Below are positions 11,491 through 23,322 of a DNA stretch of 64,000 bases, piece after piece. Positions within the stretch are counted from its first letter, which is position 1. Every line of letters starts with the position of its first letter. This DNA is from Gerris lacustris. Taxonomy: Eukaryota; Arthropoda; Insecta; Hemiptera; Gerridae. A model generated the notes under the pieces. That model was not told the DNA's origin. It was given only the letters and a program-made list of their open reading frames with translations, and searched no databases. The position numbers were made by a program, and so were the translations under genes. Where the stretch lies: contig OX578284.1 of the NCBI GenBank assembly GCA_951217055.1, forward strand, positions 18,796,187-18,860,186, written 5' to 3'.

Positions 11491-12015
11491 TACAGTACAT
11501 TACGCGTCTAGTGTGGAAAGTAGCATTTTGCATTTTGCTGTAAAGCAATATGCAGTTTTCGCACGAGTAGCGGTATCGCACTTTATCTACGATTGTTGGA
11601 TTTTAATAATAAATACAGGAAACAATATTTAAAAAAATTCCTGTACATAAATTCGTATTTCTCTTTTGATAAAGATGACATAAATTCATTAGTTGTATTT
11701 TGTGCCGAATTAATTATTTCGGGAGTATTATTCTCCTCATTTTCGTCATAATCACTTAAATCATTCATTGTTTTTCATTAAAAACTCGATATAAACAGTT
11801 ACTTTAATGAAACAAACAGCAAATTAGTATTCTTAAATGTAAACAAACACGCTAATCGTGCAATAAGGCGAAGAATTCTTTTTTATTTCAGCACTAGTGC
11901 GGAAATAAAAAAGAATTATAAACACGCATGCGCAATGAATACAACTACGAAAATAATCACTTTCTACGCATCTAAAGAGAGATAAAATGATTATATTTCG
12001 TATCAATCGTAGATT
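11491..12015 (-). mobile_element. ATCTACGATTG repeat, copy 1, with recombinase-like ORF start
   Basis: The same repeat is at 24.2, 30.8, 56.1 and 56.7 kb. One end reads AGTACATTACGCGTCTAGTG, and ATCTACGATTG/CAATCGTAGAT sites lie inside and at the other end. A minus-strand frame (11768 down to 11583) starts MNDLSDYDENEENNTP and runs to SLSKEKYEFMYRNFF before decaying. The spacing S..K(Y/E)...Y..F resembles the N-terminus of tyrosine recombinase-like (Crypton-type) transposon proteins. That is inference from pattern only; the catalytic part is absent. Confidence 0.6.
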
Positions 12016-12074
12016 CAAATTAAAAGCAAATAAAATAGGGAAAACATAGACTGTCTCTCCACTTATATTATATT

Positions 12075-12660
12075 TTTATATTTGAGAGAGAGTTTATATT
12101 ATTCCCTTAAGATGACCTCCATAGGCGCTCCCATATCTAATAAAATAGTGTAGTTTTTAATTTGAAAGTGGCTGAGGAACGAGTAAGGATCGAGCTACGG
12201 AACAGAAACGTTTTGTTCCATTTTCGGGTGTGTCCTATCTAAATTATTTGTTTTTTCGCATTAAAACTGAATCACCTTATACACTACATACTTGAGTAAG
12301 TATAAGACAATAACCCTTCAACTATGTTTCAATTTCTAATTGATCCTTTACTTCTGTTAAGTAGTTATTTTTTATTGTTGTTCGAGTGGTACTAGAGCGA
12401 GCTTGCTGACACGGATACGACACCACGTTTACCCCGGAGGGCGTGCGTTTCACTTTCTCTCAAGTCAGATGCCGGCAACTTGAGGAGAAAACCACGCCTA
12501 TAAACCATCCTACCTCATTCAAGCACCACGGACTTCTCTTTCCAAGCCGAACCCTTCCTTCGTCCATTCACTTAAAAGCTTGAACCCAACTCACCATACA
12601 ACTTAACCTACTATCAACTTCAACTTACCGCAATCTCTTCTTTAATACAAGTTGACCTCT
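12075..12660. other. Duplicated segment, relative of 21925-22290
   Basis: 'GAGAGAGAGTTTAT.ATTATT...TTAAGAT.ACCTCCATAGGCGCTCCCATATCTA' here matches 'GAGATAGTTTATTATTATTTTAAGATAACTTCATAGACGCTTCCATATCTA' at 21930-21980. Both copies later carry a TATAAA box (12499, about 22210) in GC-richer sequence. It could be an old promoter-proximal duplication. No coding exon was found after either copy. Confidence 0.45.
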
Positions 12661-13620
12661 AAAAAATAACAGGTGAAATTTTTATTTTTCCGTAAAGAAC
12701 CACTTCATATTTTATTTGTTTCTCTTTCCATTTGAATAAACTAGTCATATTCTTCACTTTTGACCTAATGATCATGACCTTAAAGTGAAAAAAAAAAAAA
12801 ACTTTTTTTTCCTCTCTTTTTCATTCCTTCTACAAACTTCTGACTCAACCAATTCCCTTTCACTTCCGAACTTAAATTTACTTAGAAATGTTTTCTTTCT
12901 ACTTAACCAATAGTATTTTAAGACTTAATGGATAATACTAATGGCTACTTTAGACTTAATGGATTTCCAGCCGTCGTTATTTTTGTTAAAGTTAAATATT
13001 TACATCAATGCCTATTTAAAAAAGGAATCAGTTAGTCAAATAGACAATTACACTTCAGATATTGAGATAAAATAATAAAAAGTATTTTAGTATTTGTTTC
13101 AAATAAGTGACAAGGTATTGTTTTAGGTAGAATTTATTTTTATGGTTAACACATTTTAGTTCCTTAATCATTGCATTTTTATAGATTCTAAAACTCAACT
13201 TTTGAGGTTGAAAATATGAAAAATTTTAACATATTCTCACAAGGCAAGAAATTTGGATATGTTAGTAGGATAGTAGGAATGGAGGGATTGTGTGATATCG
13301 ACGAAACACGGATTTGTTAGCACAGTTATGTCGGAAGAGCAGGCAAAAACGTGGTGATAGATTTTTTGAAAACAACTGAAGTAGTAAAATTGGATTTTTT
13401 TTTTTTTTAATTTTTGTTTGAAATTATTTAAATTTTTGTAGCAATGCGCAAGCTACCATTTTTATAATATTAGGTCATTTATCTTTCAAGACAGTTTTTT
13501 ATGGAAATATAATAACCATAATAAATAAATGATAAGTGCTATATATAGTTATAAAATAAAACTAATAATACAAAAAAAGTTAATCATTACCTTATTAAGA
13601 ATTGAAGTATTTGAATCCAG
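12661..13620. other. Gene-free AT-rich stretch
   Basis: Homopolymer runs (A13 near 12790, T14 near 13398) and low-complexity sequence. No supported feature. Confidence 0.5.
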
Positions 13621-13621
13621 C

Positions 13622-13675
13622 TCAAGGTTGCAGAAAACATGGTCTCATACAATAGCTGCTTTCTATTCTGTGCCA
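13622..13675 (-). pseudogene. Possible degenerate last exon of a fourth peptide gene
   Basis: A good acceptor (GGTTTTCAG, ending 13676) is followed by GGCACAGAATAGAAAGC, resembling gene A's last exon start GCACAAAATTTGTAAGC. In the phase used by genes A-C it meets TAG at once. Another phase reads a short frame with two cysteines to a TGA at 13622-13624. It lies 9.7 kb from gene A's last exon, similar to the A-B spacing of 11.2 kb. No matching signal-peptide exon was found upstream. Weak call. Confidence 0.25.
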
Positions 13676-13679
13676 CTGA

Positions 13680-14214
13680 AAACCAAATAAAATAAATTTA
13701 TGAATAATACATTAAAATAGTTAATCGATAAAGAAAATAATACAATGGGCAGCATACCAAAATTATAGGGATAATTGATTTTCATAAATGATCTTTGGGT
13801 GATAAATACTAATGTACCTAGAAAATCAGCATTATTAATAAAATAAACATTTTACACAAATTTTAAGATTATACGGACAAAATCTCAAGAAAGAATATAA
13901 ATGAAAAACTTACTAAAAGAGTAAAAAAAATAGACCATATCTCCCTCGTATCCTATTATTAAACGAATAATCACTTATTAAATTATGAGGTACCACTAGG
14001 AATTAAAATTTGTGGTTTTTTGGTCTTGTTTTAATTCCAAATGGGTTTAACATTAAATTTATTAATAGCACAGATTGCTGAAATTGACATGAGGCGATTT
14101 GAGAACTTCTTTTCGACTAGCCATCCAAATTAATTTTAAATAGGATGAGTAGTAGGTGTTCTAAGCTAAATGTTTGTTCACATGTGGAAGAAAAAGCAAA
14201 TGACGCAGAAGGTA
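13680..14214. other. Gene-free stretch
   Basis: AT-rich sequence with no supported coding, RNA or repeat feature. Confidence 0.45.
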
Positions 14215-14636
14215 AAAATTGATATGAGGTTAACAATAGGCCAATTGTGACCTAAACTGTTCAAATTTCATTAATATTGGACGAGTTGTTTTTAAGTTAT
14301 AAAAGTTCGCACGACAAAGTTGAACGACAGACAGACACGAGATCAAACTTAAACGACAGACAGACACTAGGTCAAAGTTGAACTACAGACAGACACGAGG
14401 TCAAAGTTGAACTACAGACAGACACGAGGTCAGACTTAAATGACAGACAACACGAGATCAAAGTTGAATGACAGACAGACACGAGATCAAACTTAAATGA
14501 CAGACAGACACGAGGTCAAAGTTGAACGATAGACAGACACGAGATCAAACTTAAACGACAGACAGACACGAAATCAAAGTTGAACGCCAGACAGACACGA
14601 GATCAAAGTTGAACGACAGACAGACACGAGATCATA
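14215..14636. repeat. Dispersed repeat A fragment expanded into a 28-29 bp minisatellite
   Basis: A tail of repeat A (14215-14310, with 'TTCATTAATATTGGACGAG') runs into about 11 units of a GACAGACAGACACGAGAT-CAAA-(G/C)TTGAA/TTAAA motif. The usual short CAGACAGA end of the repeat has been amplified. Two unit variants (AAAGTTGAAC and AAACTTAAAC) are mixed along the array. Confidence 0.85.
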
Positions 14637-14639
14637 AAA

Positions 14640-15574
14640 AAATGCTGTCTAGGATTGTTTAAATTTAGAGACATAAATCAAAATTCGTTCATTAGAATGA
14701 TCACAATGCTTTCATTACATTCGGTAATTTAATTTGAAGCAAGTAATGTATTAGAAAGTTTAATGCTTCTAATGTTTTCTATAAAATAGAAATACTTTAT
14801 TTTAGCGTTTTTAGGATAAATTCTAAGTAGTATTAGCTCTTCCAGCTTTCCCTAGTCTGACCAATTAATTATTTTCTCTTCCTTTCTATATTCTTCATTT
14901 AGTGTCATACGTGCTCTCTTAAATTACTTTATGTGATGTTTAATGTAAAATGTAATATATCATTGTTGACAATCGTGAGTCTTGATCTAATATTTTTTAG
15001 TTTTAAAATCGTATTAATCTTTTTTGAAATTTATTTATTTGTTATTATTAATAGAAATTAAAGTTAAACGGAATCACGAAATCCTTAAAATTAAAAGACA
15101 TTGTAGATGAATTTTTTTACAATCATATTTTTTTCCCCCCAAGCAATAAGTGTCAACTCATTATGTTTAGGGCAGGATTATATATTTATAATGCTACGCT
15201 TTATTCATAATAATTAACAGGAAATGGCACTTTCATGTAGAATCTTTATTATAATCAAAGATGATTTAACTTCTACGAGTATAGGTATTACTTCCGACTT
15301 ATCTTGAACACGTCTAAAGTTGCGATTATTAATGATGGATGAAATTTGTCTCTTCTTAGGTATTAAACCTATAATGATTGCTTCACTGTCAATTTTAATT
15401 CCTTCGGATAGGTTTGACGAGGATCAGAAAACGTTTTGAACTTACTGATTCATAATGATTTGTAATTTTTGAAGCAATGTGATCATTCTGAAGAATGAGA
15501 TTTTTATGTCTGCGAATTCAAAACGTTTTAGAAAGCATAGGTAACATATTTGGGCTCGTAGCTGTATTTCGGTC
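14640..15574. other. Gene-free stretch
   Basis: AT-rich, no supported feature. Confidence 0.45.
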
Positions 15575-15745
15575 ATTTTTGCAAACCGCTAATCCGATTC
15601 TAATGAAATTTAGGTGGTATAGATCAAAATTAATCCCATTCTTACTCCCATATTCATTTAAACCTTCTGCACCCAGAAGGTCCTCTTTAAAAGAACTCAT
15701 CTGATTTTATAGAAATTTGGATGGATTGTCAAATTTAGCCCGCAA
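15575..15745 (-). repeat. Dispersed repeat A copy
   Basis: The inverted repeat-A phrases 'TCTAATGAAATTTAGGTGG', 'CCCATATTCATTTAAACC' and 'TAGCCCGCAAAT' are present. Overlapping frames on both strands here are passengers. Confidence 0.55.
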
Positions 15746-15754
15746 ATTTGGGGA

Positions 15755-16255
15755 AGCCATCAGCGTGGCCGAGGGGCTCTAAGCGCCCGCCCAGCTATCA
15801 ATGAGTCGAGGTGAATCGAGGTCGTGGGTTCGATCCCGTGCCATATAACTCTTAATTGCATCTTTGAATCGCACGCGGAGCAGGGTGAAGGACACCCCCT
15901 GAGGGGTTCTCTTGCCCCCACGCGCCACGCTTTGATGTTGTGGGTTCGATTCCGTCTTGATGATGTGATTTGTCTCTATGAATCGAGGACGGAGCAGGGT
16001 GATAGACACCCCCCAAGGGGTTCTCATCCCCCCACGTTTTCACACATGCTTATATAGCTCACTAATGATCACACCATACTCGCTTTGGCGGTACAATGTA
16101 CAAATTAATGATGTGTGAAGTAGCTGGAACTCTCCACCACGGGTCTAGTAAAATGTATCTACCATAAGGCCTAATTACTAGGTTCGAACAAGTGTTTCAT
16201 CCTACCCGTCTAGTAGGAAGTACTAGATAACTTCTTCTACTACTAGCCCGCAAAT
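15755..16255 (+). mobile_element. tRNA-derived SINE, copy 2, with internal duplication
   Basis: The head reads GTGGCCGAGGGGCTCTAAG (A-box-like, Ser/Leu tRNA style) and later GGTTCGATCCC (B box). The segment from the B box through 'GGAGCAGGGTGA.(A/G)GACACCCCC' occurs twice (B boxes near 15828 and 15943), a duplication of about 115 bp. The tail matches copies 1 and 3, including 'GTGTGAAGTAGCTGGAACTC' and 'CCTACCCGTCTAGTA'. The three short open frames here are SINE passengers. Confidence 0.8.
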
Positions 16256-16499
16256 AGTGTTACATTCATTTTAACCGTCAGAGAAAATTAATATTGAATA
16301 AAAATATGAGTGACCCGACAAAAAATCGAAACAGGTCGTACGCCTTTAATTTCCATGTGCGACCACTTGTCCAATTATAGGATGCGAGAAACTTATTTGC
16401 CACACTAATTGTTAGTCTATATTTTCTTTTTTAGTTAGTTTGAATTCGTAATTTTTATTAAAGATAAATAAATACAAACTTAAAACACATTATATTTCT

Positions 16500-16745
16500 T
16501 TCACAAAGTTTAATTTTTTTCTTTAATCCGGCTGATAGGCTGTGTCTCTTTATTTTTTCTTTTAATCAGCTGCTACGCTACAGGCACTTCTGTTTATTTT
16601 TTCTATAAATCAGTTGCTACGTTATGTCTTTTTATTTTTTTCTTTAAATCAGCTGCAACGCTGTGTCTCTTAATTTTTCTTTAAATCAGCTGCTAACGCT
16701 GTGTCTCTTAATTTTTCTTTAAATCAGCTGCTACGCTGTGTCTCT
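16500..16745. repeat. About 45-60 bp tandem repeat
   Basis: Five to six units share 'TTTTTCTTTAAATCAGCTGC' followed by '(T)ACGCTGTGTCTCTT'. Unit length varies; two units carry internal changes. Confidence 0.8.
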
Positions 16746-16759
16746 TTATTAATCTATGC

Positions 16760-18740
16760 ATTTTAGTTTACCTTAAATGCTCTTAATTTCAAAGGTGAAA
16801 TAATTACAAATTATATCATAATATTTAGTTATATATATTTGATGAAATCTATTCACAGTTCAGTTCATTAAAGGTCATTGCATAGCTCTAAACTTACACT
16901 GTTCTAAGATCTCCTAAAATAGACTTATTTATTTGCATTACGATGAGATCACACGGACCTAAGGCTAAATCCTGCACTTTCTTTCCCGTCATCAAGATGA
17001 CCTCATATAGCAATGGCGTCACCTGTATTATGGACATAAAGAGACAATTTTATACGTATACTTAAGCAAATAAATACAACACATAAAAGTAAATACAATA
17101 AATATAAGCTTATATCCTGCAACATTTGAAATTCTTCTTTGTGCTAAATTTCTTACTATTATTACTTTGTGTATTTCTTCACTAAAACCATTATTTATTG
17201 AAAAATAATGGTTTTATTATTTTTCTCTTGTAACACTGCATTACGGTATTTATGAGATCAAACCTTGCCTGATTTGTATCGATTTTACAATGATATCTTG
17301 CCACCTTAGTTGAATTTAATTTACTACATATGTTGAAGAAAGTCGTATTCCGACGTCTAACTGAGAAATGCAATTAAAGAAAGGATGAGGGAAAAAGGGT
17401 AATAATTACAAGATAAAAATAACTTTATATATACTATACGTTCTTAAATTTTACGTTGAATGTTGATAATATAATTGTCATTGTTATATATTATAATGTT
17501 CGTGAAAAAAAATACATTTATTTACTTCACATAATAATGACAATCATCTAGAGAGCTAAACCTATAAAAGGACAAATCTTTGTACAACGGATCTCACCAA
17601 CACCGAATCTAAACCGTGCCATTGATATGCCCCTGTGTAGGGACAGTAAGAGAAGAAAAATGTGAAAAAGTAAAGAAGTACAGATGCAGAAAAATTAAAC
17701 CTATACCTAGGACACAAGTGTAAACAAACCTGGGTGTCACACGTCAATTAATTTATTTCTTTGTTTACTTTTAAATGTCATTCAATGTTTACCTCTTAAT
17801 AAAAAATCACAAATTTGAAACCTGTCAAAATGAAGATTGTAAATACTATGGGATATGTCAAAACAAATAAAATAACTTGCGGATTTTTTCCGAACTAACT
17901 TTCCATACAGCAAAATTTGCTGAAAACTAATTTAATTCTGCTGAAAGATGGCTAAAAGTATTAAAATAATGCATTGTCATAGTGTTCTGAGCTATTCTGA
18001 AAGTTTCAAATGTTTAGCTACTCGGGAAGTTAGTTAAAAATCGATTGCAAGATTTATACTGGACAAACAAACAAACAAACAAACAAGAAAGCAAGCTAAT
18101 AAAAACGTAGTAAAATTACAACAAATTTATGATAAAAATAAAAATAAAATTGTCAAGTCTTTATTGCATAGAACAACTTTTAAACTAAGATTTATAAAGT
18201 TTAGTTGTTTTTTTTTTTAAAGTTAAAAAGTTTTTAAGTCTATCATTTTTATGATATTATGTTACTTTTAAACGATTTGGTATTCCATTTTTAATGGCGT
18301 ATGGGTATTACATGTATAACGTCGCATGCGGAATGCGGATATTACATTTATTACATCGTATGAGTATTAGATGTATAATAACGTCGTACTCTACTGTCTA
18401 TAGCACATTTAGCAATATACCACAGCTTTAGAAGAAGCAATAATTCCTTCTCCCTAGCATCTGTATGAAAAAAAGTTTTATTCCAATATCTATACTTCTT
18501 CATCTTTAAATGTTATACTCGTATACACAAAGAACACTTTTATCACCTCATTATAAAAATATGTATAATTTTACTAAACCTTTCTTTCCTCAATCATAAA
18601 CCATTCATATTAACTTAAGACGAACATTAGAATAAAATAGTCAAGATTGTGAGAATCCTTCATAACCGTTGTGTATCTTTACTCTTAAGGCCTGGGTTAT
18701 AAAGAGGTAAAATAATTCTGCAGGTTTATCTTTAAGTAGC
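16760..18740. other. Gene-free stretch
   Basis: AT-rich. Minus-strand frames at 17191-17373 and 17562-17747 contain cysteines, but their spacing does not match the peptide family and they lack a signal peptide and donor. A (CAAA)n microsatellite lies near 18065-18085. Confidence 0.5.
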
Positions 18741-18743
18741 TAT

Positions 18744-18835
18744 TTTTCGTCCCTTTATTTAGGGGGACATCATTAGGCCTTTTTAGGCTTTTTTTAGACA
18801 AGTGATGTTCCTCAAGGGACGAAATATCACCAATT
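18744..18835. repeat. Foldback hairpin
   Basis: 'TTCGTCCCTTTATTTAGGGGGACATCA' is mirrored by 'TGATGTTCCTCAAGGGACGAA', with an AGGCCTTTTTAGGC core. It resembles the arm ends of the palindrome at 41.1-41.4 kb ('GATGAAATATCACC'). Confidence 0.6.
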
Positions 18836-18869
18836 ATAGGATTAATGTTCTGCACTTTTTACCCCTTCA

Positions 18870-19265
18870 TGAAGGGACCCAACGCGGCCAAAGGGCTCTA
18901 GGTGCCCGCCGGCTATCTATGAGTCGAGGCGTCTCATAGAACCCCAAGGTCGTGCGTTCGATCCCGTGCCATGATGCTCTGATTTGCATCTATCGAATCG
19001 AGGACGGAGCAGGGCGAGGGCATTCCCCAAGGAGTTCTCTTTCTCCACGCTTTGACGCTTTGGTTTATATAGTTTTCTAATGGTCACAACATACTCGGTT
19101 CGGCGGTACTCTTTTCAGAGGTATGATGTGTGAAGTAGCTGGAACTCGCTACCACGGGGCTAGTAAAATGAGTCTAAAAATGGTCTATTTACTAAGGTTC
19201 AATTCAAACAAGTTCTACGTCCTACCCGTCTAACTAGTACTAGTACCTCTTCATGCACGCATTAC
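18870..19265 (+). mobile_element. tRNA-derived SINE, copy 3
   Basis: The head reads CGCGGCCAAAGGGCTCTAGG and the B box CGTTCGATCCC. The body shares 'GAATCGAGGACGGAGCAGGG' and 'GTGTGAAGTAGCTGGAACTC' with copy 2, and the end shares 'CCTACCCGTCTAACTAGTA'. The internal duplication of copy 2 is absent, so that duplication is private to copy 2. Confidence 0.8.
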
Positions 19266-20650
19266 TTAAGGCATCAATACTAACAAGGAACTACACACCT
19301 CATTACAACTTATATGCCCTCTAAAGATGGTATAACTTAATTTCGCCAAAAAAAGAAGCAATGAAAGTTTAATGAGAATTTTTATCGCAATTTCTAAGTA
19401 CAAACATCTTTTTGATTGTCTTTTTAGTTTTTTTAACAACTCCCTAATCATGTTAAAAAAAGGAAATAATTAATTATTTGGCAACCTCGGTGAAAGCAGA
19501 ATTGCAATTTATCATTACGAATTAGGTACATTCTAAAAACTTTGATCAAACACAGAGTTTGACCTTTGGCAGATGATTTTGAAGAGCGTTTCTAATAAAT
19601 CATATACTTTTCTTCTAACCCTAACTGTATAATTGTAACTGTTTCACTTTCTACAAACTTCATATATACTTCACACTTTAAACATAATAATTTTTTATAG
19701 ATTACATAGTAATTTATAAAAAAAAATGAAGGTATACTCGTTTTAAACCATATTAAAGAGTATACTTTCTACTTTAAAGCATTCGAAGTGTTTATTTAAC
19801 TATAACAAACATTGGGATTAATGTTCTTTTTTTCCATTGGTTATTTCTTATTTATTAATGTTATGAATTATATTTAATAATATATTTAATAGCTTTGAAC
19901 TGAAATTATATCAAGAAGAATACGCTTTAATATTATTTCAACATCAAAAAGTGAAAATATAGAATGTGTAATAAGAGAACGCATAATTTCGCATGTTTTT
20001 CAAATTATAAAAGCAATTGGTAACATTTTTCGGTTTCCATATTATGGGATCGCTTACTGATGATAGGTCCTGAGAAAAAGGCTTCTTAAAACTACAAGTA
20101 GTTTAGTATCAGAGTTAATGTAATACTAAGATGGATGTAGAAATGTTCACATAAGTCCGAGGTTTGGTAATGTTGGATACAATGATGGGATTATGTTCCT
20201 TTTGTAATGTATGTTTGTAACGAGCTTTTATTAAAACTTTTCCAATCTGAATGCTACATTCAGCTCTAGTAGTGTTTTACAAGTGTACAACTCCGGTATA
20301 TTCTTACTTAATGTTTACTTCCCACGGTAATGCAGTGATTATATTGGTCATCGAGTTGTTCCTACAGTGAAACTAAAGAAATCCAAGTTAAATAGTACAA
20401 TAAAACGTCCTACCAGTGTTTCCTATACCAGCTATCGTTAGATCATCCATGTGAATTGCATGTATCGGTACATCTTATGGTTAGAACATTGATAGGCCCA
20501 TGTCCATTAGAATCAATCCAGGTATCATTACATGCGGGTACGTCTCAACGTTCAAAAGAAGAAACGAATGTACTTTGTAAGTGATCTGCAGTATATTTTA
20601 ATAACCCTGATACAGTATGCTAGAAGATATATTTTCCTACGTCCTTTTTT
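19266..20650. other. Gene-free stretch
   Basis: AT-rich, no supported feature. Confidence 0.45.
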
Positions 20651-20654
20651 TTCC

Positions 20655-20930
20655 TTCAAACTAAGGGAGTACACAATATAGTCGCCTTATTCCAATGATT
20701 ATACGATTAGAGAACCCAATATGGTTGCCTTATTCCAATGGTTACACGATTAGGAGTACACAATATGGTCGTCTTATTCCAATGATTACCCAATTAGGAG
20801 TACACATAAACATGGTACCCTTATTCCAATGATTACACGATTAGGAGTCACAATATGGCCGCCTTATTCCAATCATTACACTATTAGGAGTACACAATAT
20901 GGTCGCCTTAATACAATGATTACACAATTA
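20655..20930. repeat. 44-bp tandem repeat
   Basis: Six units of AGGAGTACACAATATGGTCG-CCTTATTCCAATGATTACACGATT with scattered changes. Confidence 0.9.
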
Positions 20931-21159
20931 ATGTGAATAGTATGTATACCATTGAAGCTTCAGCCTATGAGCTTCGATTGGTACTGCTTAGAGTATTATC
21001 ATTTAAACGTTCATTCTCAAATGTTTTGCCTGTGATGGTATATAATATGCGTGCTATGTTGTTTTGTGTTTTTTATTGTTTTTTTACATTAATTAGGCAT
21101 CCTAAATGTAGAATCAGCTCAGTACAAACAACCATGCAAACCTATGTTTAACTAAAATG

Positions 21160-21600
21160 AATTATACAACCCCATGGCATTAACCATTAACTGCACTGGA
21201 TAAATAACTCTGATATCGTCATGTTTTATTTACATTAATTAGTCAACCCCATGGGATTAATCATAAACGGCACTGGATAAATAACTCTGTTAACGTCTTG
21301 GTTTATTTACATTAATTAGACAACTCCACGGCATTAACCATAAACGTCACAGGACTTACAACTCTGTTAACCCATGTTAATATGCATTATTAGACAACCC
21401 AATGGTATTAATCATTGGCGGCACTGGATAAGCAACTCTGATAATCCATGTTTAATTTACATTAATTAGACAACTACCCAACTGCAGAAATGGCATTCTA
21501 TAAACAAGTCTATTAACTAATGTTTCATCTACATTAATTAGACTACCTCGCTACGTAAGTGGCTATGGATAAACTTTGTTAATCCATGTTTAAGTTATAT
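21160..21600. repeat. About 77-bp tandem repeat
   Basis: Five to six diverged units are built on 'CAACCCCATGG.ATTAA', 'CACTGGATAAATAACTCTG' and 'TTTACATTAATTAGAC'. It directly follows the 44-bp satellite. Confidence 0.85.
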
Positions 21601-21924
21601 AAATTAATTCTCACATATTACTTGTGTAATTTGAAGTATTAACCGTCATTAATTTTTGCTTTTTATCGGTTTGATTATTGTTTAGATATTTAACTATTTT
21701 GTTTGTTCTTAGGCACTGATAAAGGGGTTGAAATATCGCACTGAATTAAAATTATGAGAACTTTTTATTAAATAATTTTTTTTATTTATACTTTCCATTA
21801 GACGATTGATGGATTCTTTTTGAAATTAAGATAACTTATTGTTTGTTTTTAGGCACTGATGGGAAGGGTCTTATAAAGGCTGAAAACTATTTTGTTAAAT
21901 ACAAAAGTTTTCAAATTTACATGG

Positions 21925-22290
21925 AGAGATAGTTTATTATTATTTTAAGATAACTTCATAGACGCTTCCATATCTATGACAGTTAACATAGGATTAAAAT
22001 TAATTTGTTAGATTGTTAAGGCTGAAAGAAGTTAAGTTCCTTCGTCCCTTTGAGTGATTTTAAAGTCATAGAAGCATAGATAATTAGGTAGGTACAATGC
22101 TTTAGAACATTGCTAAAGTTTGGAACTCGGTTTTCCTCTGTTTTTCCTTGACATCCGGATTCTGTCTCAGGCTAGACACTGAGAATCGTTTACCACCGAA
22201 AAACCTGTATAAAATTAAACCATCCGTGAAATGAAAATCCTAAAAACCTCCCGCTTCTCTTCCGACGTTTTTCTTGACTAACGCCTTGTT
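21925..22290. other. Duplicated segment, relative of 12075-12660
   Basis: See 12075-12660. A TATAAA box lies in 'CCTGTATAAAATTAAACC'. It is 1.1-1.4 kb beyond gene A's last exon, as the 12.1-kb copy is about 1.5 kb from the degenerate exon at 13.65 kb. Confidence 0.45.
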
Positions 22291-22762
22291 TAGTTTAGTA
22301 CCCTTCCAAAAAATAAAAAAATCTCGAAAATATCACAACAAAAACAACAAATAAATAACCGAGGAGAAAAAAAGAAAATGGATTTGAAAAAGGTTGAAAT
22401 ATTTTAAGAGAAGGAGGAAGAAAAACTTTACTTTGAAATAAAGGAGGGAAAACAGATCGATTTTATTTCGGTTTTTGCGGGAAAAGCGCTATCGAATTTA
22501 TAAAGAGAAAACAAATGTATTATATTCAATACACTCTTCTTTTTTTGAAATCAGGTTCAAACACAAATGTATATACATAGTTGAAATAGAGAATAAACCG
22601 AAAAGCGTTCAAGGAAAAAATAATTACATTCGTTTTACAAATTTAAATATGTAGTATAATATAAATATATATTTAAATTTGAACTAAATTCTAAAAAAAA
22701 ATTATAGAGATATATTATTAAAGAAGAAAGAACATTGAAGTAACGGCAATTTTTTCTTTAGC

Positions 22763-22785
22763 ACCCCCCCCCCCCCCCCCCCCCC
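22763..22785. repeat. Poly-C run
   Basis: About 23 consecutive C. Length may be unreliable in sequencing. Confidence 0.9.
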
Positions 22786-22904
22786 TTGGTTTTAAACAAT
22801 ATTCTGTCCTACAAAAGTCTCAAAGGTTTGTGTGTTTGTCTCCCCAAGACAAAGCGACTCCTGGGGCAGTTTATATTTAATATTCCTTTATCTTAATAGT
22901 TGAT

Positions 22905-23090
22905 TAGACTAAGGGATATGATCACAATTATATACACAAGTATGATATTCCTTTGTCCCAAGGTACATTGGAATAAATATCCCTTCGTCTTAATATTAAT
23001 TTAGACTAAGGAATATATGCTACTCTGTAATGTTCCTTTGTCTAAATAACTATTAACACAAAGGGATATAGGGGTTTGGTAAAGTAAAAA
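22905..23090. repeat. Clustered short inverted repeats (CCTTTGTC family)
   Basis: Repeated 'TTCCTTTGTCT(A)AATA..T(A)TTAACACAAAGGGATAT' and inverses, related to the flanks of the 71-bp satellite at 11 kb and to 37.6 kb. Confidence 0.55.
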
Positions 23091-23322
23091 AGTACTTTTT
23101 TTCCTTAGGCATTTGCAATACTTAATAAAATTATCATATGTGTGATAAATTAAATGAATAAATTAATTTCTATAATGAGTAGTTTATTAAAAATCTTATG
23201 TATTTATATTTTATTTTATTTGTGTTATAAAAACGGAAAAATTAATTATAAATCATTATTAGCAGTTATATATAAATAAATAATAAATATATTGAAGCAG
23301 AAACCATTTGACGATTAATATG

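Noticed and set aside
15495..16057. Four overlapping ORFs on both strands
   Set aside because: They fall in a dispersed repeat and a tRNA-derived SINE and have no protein features.
17191..17747. Cysteine-containing minus-strand ORFs as a fourth peptide gene
   Set aside because: No signal peptide, no GA^GTAAG donor, and cysteine spacing unlike genes A-C.
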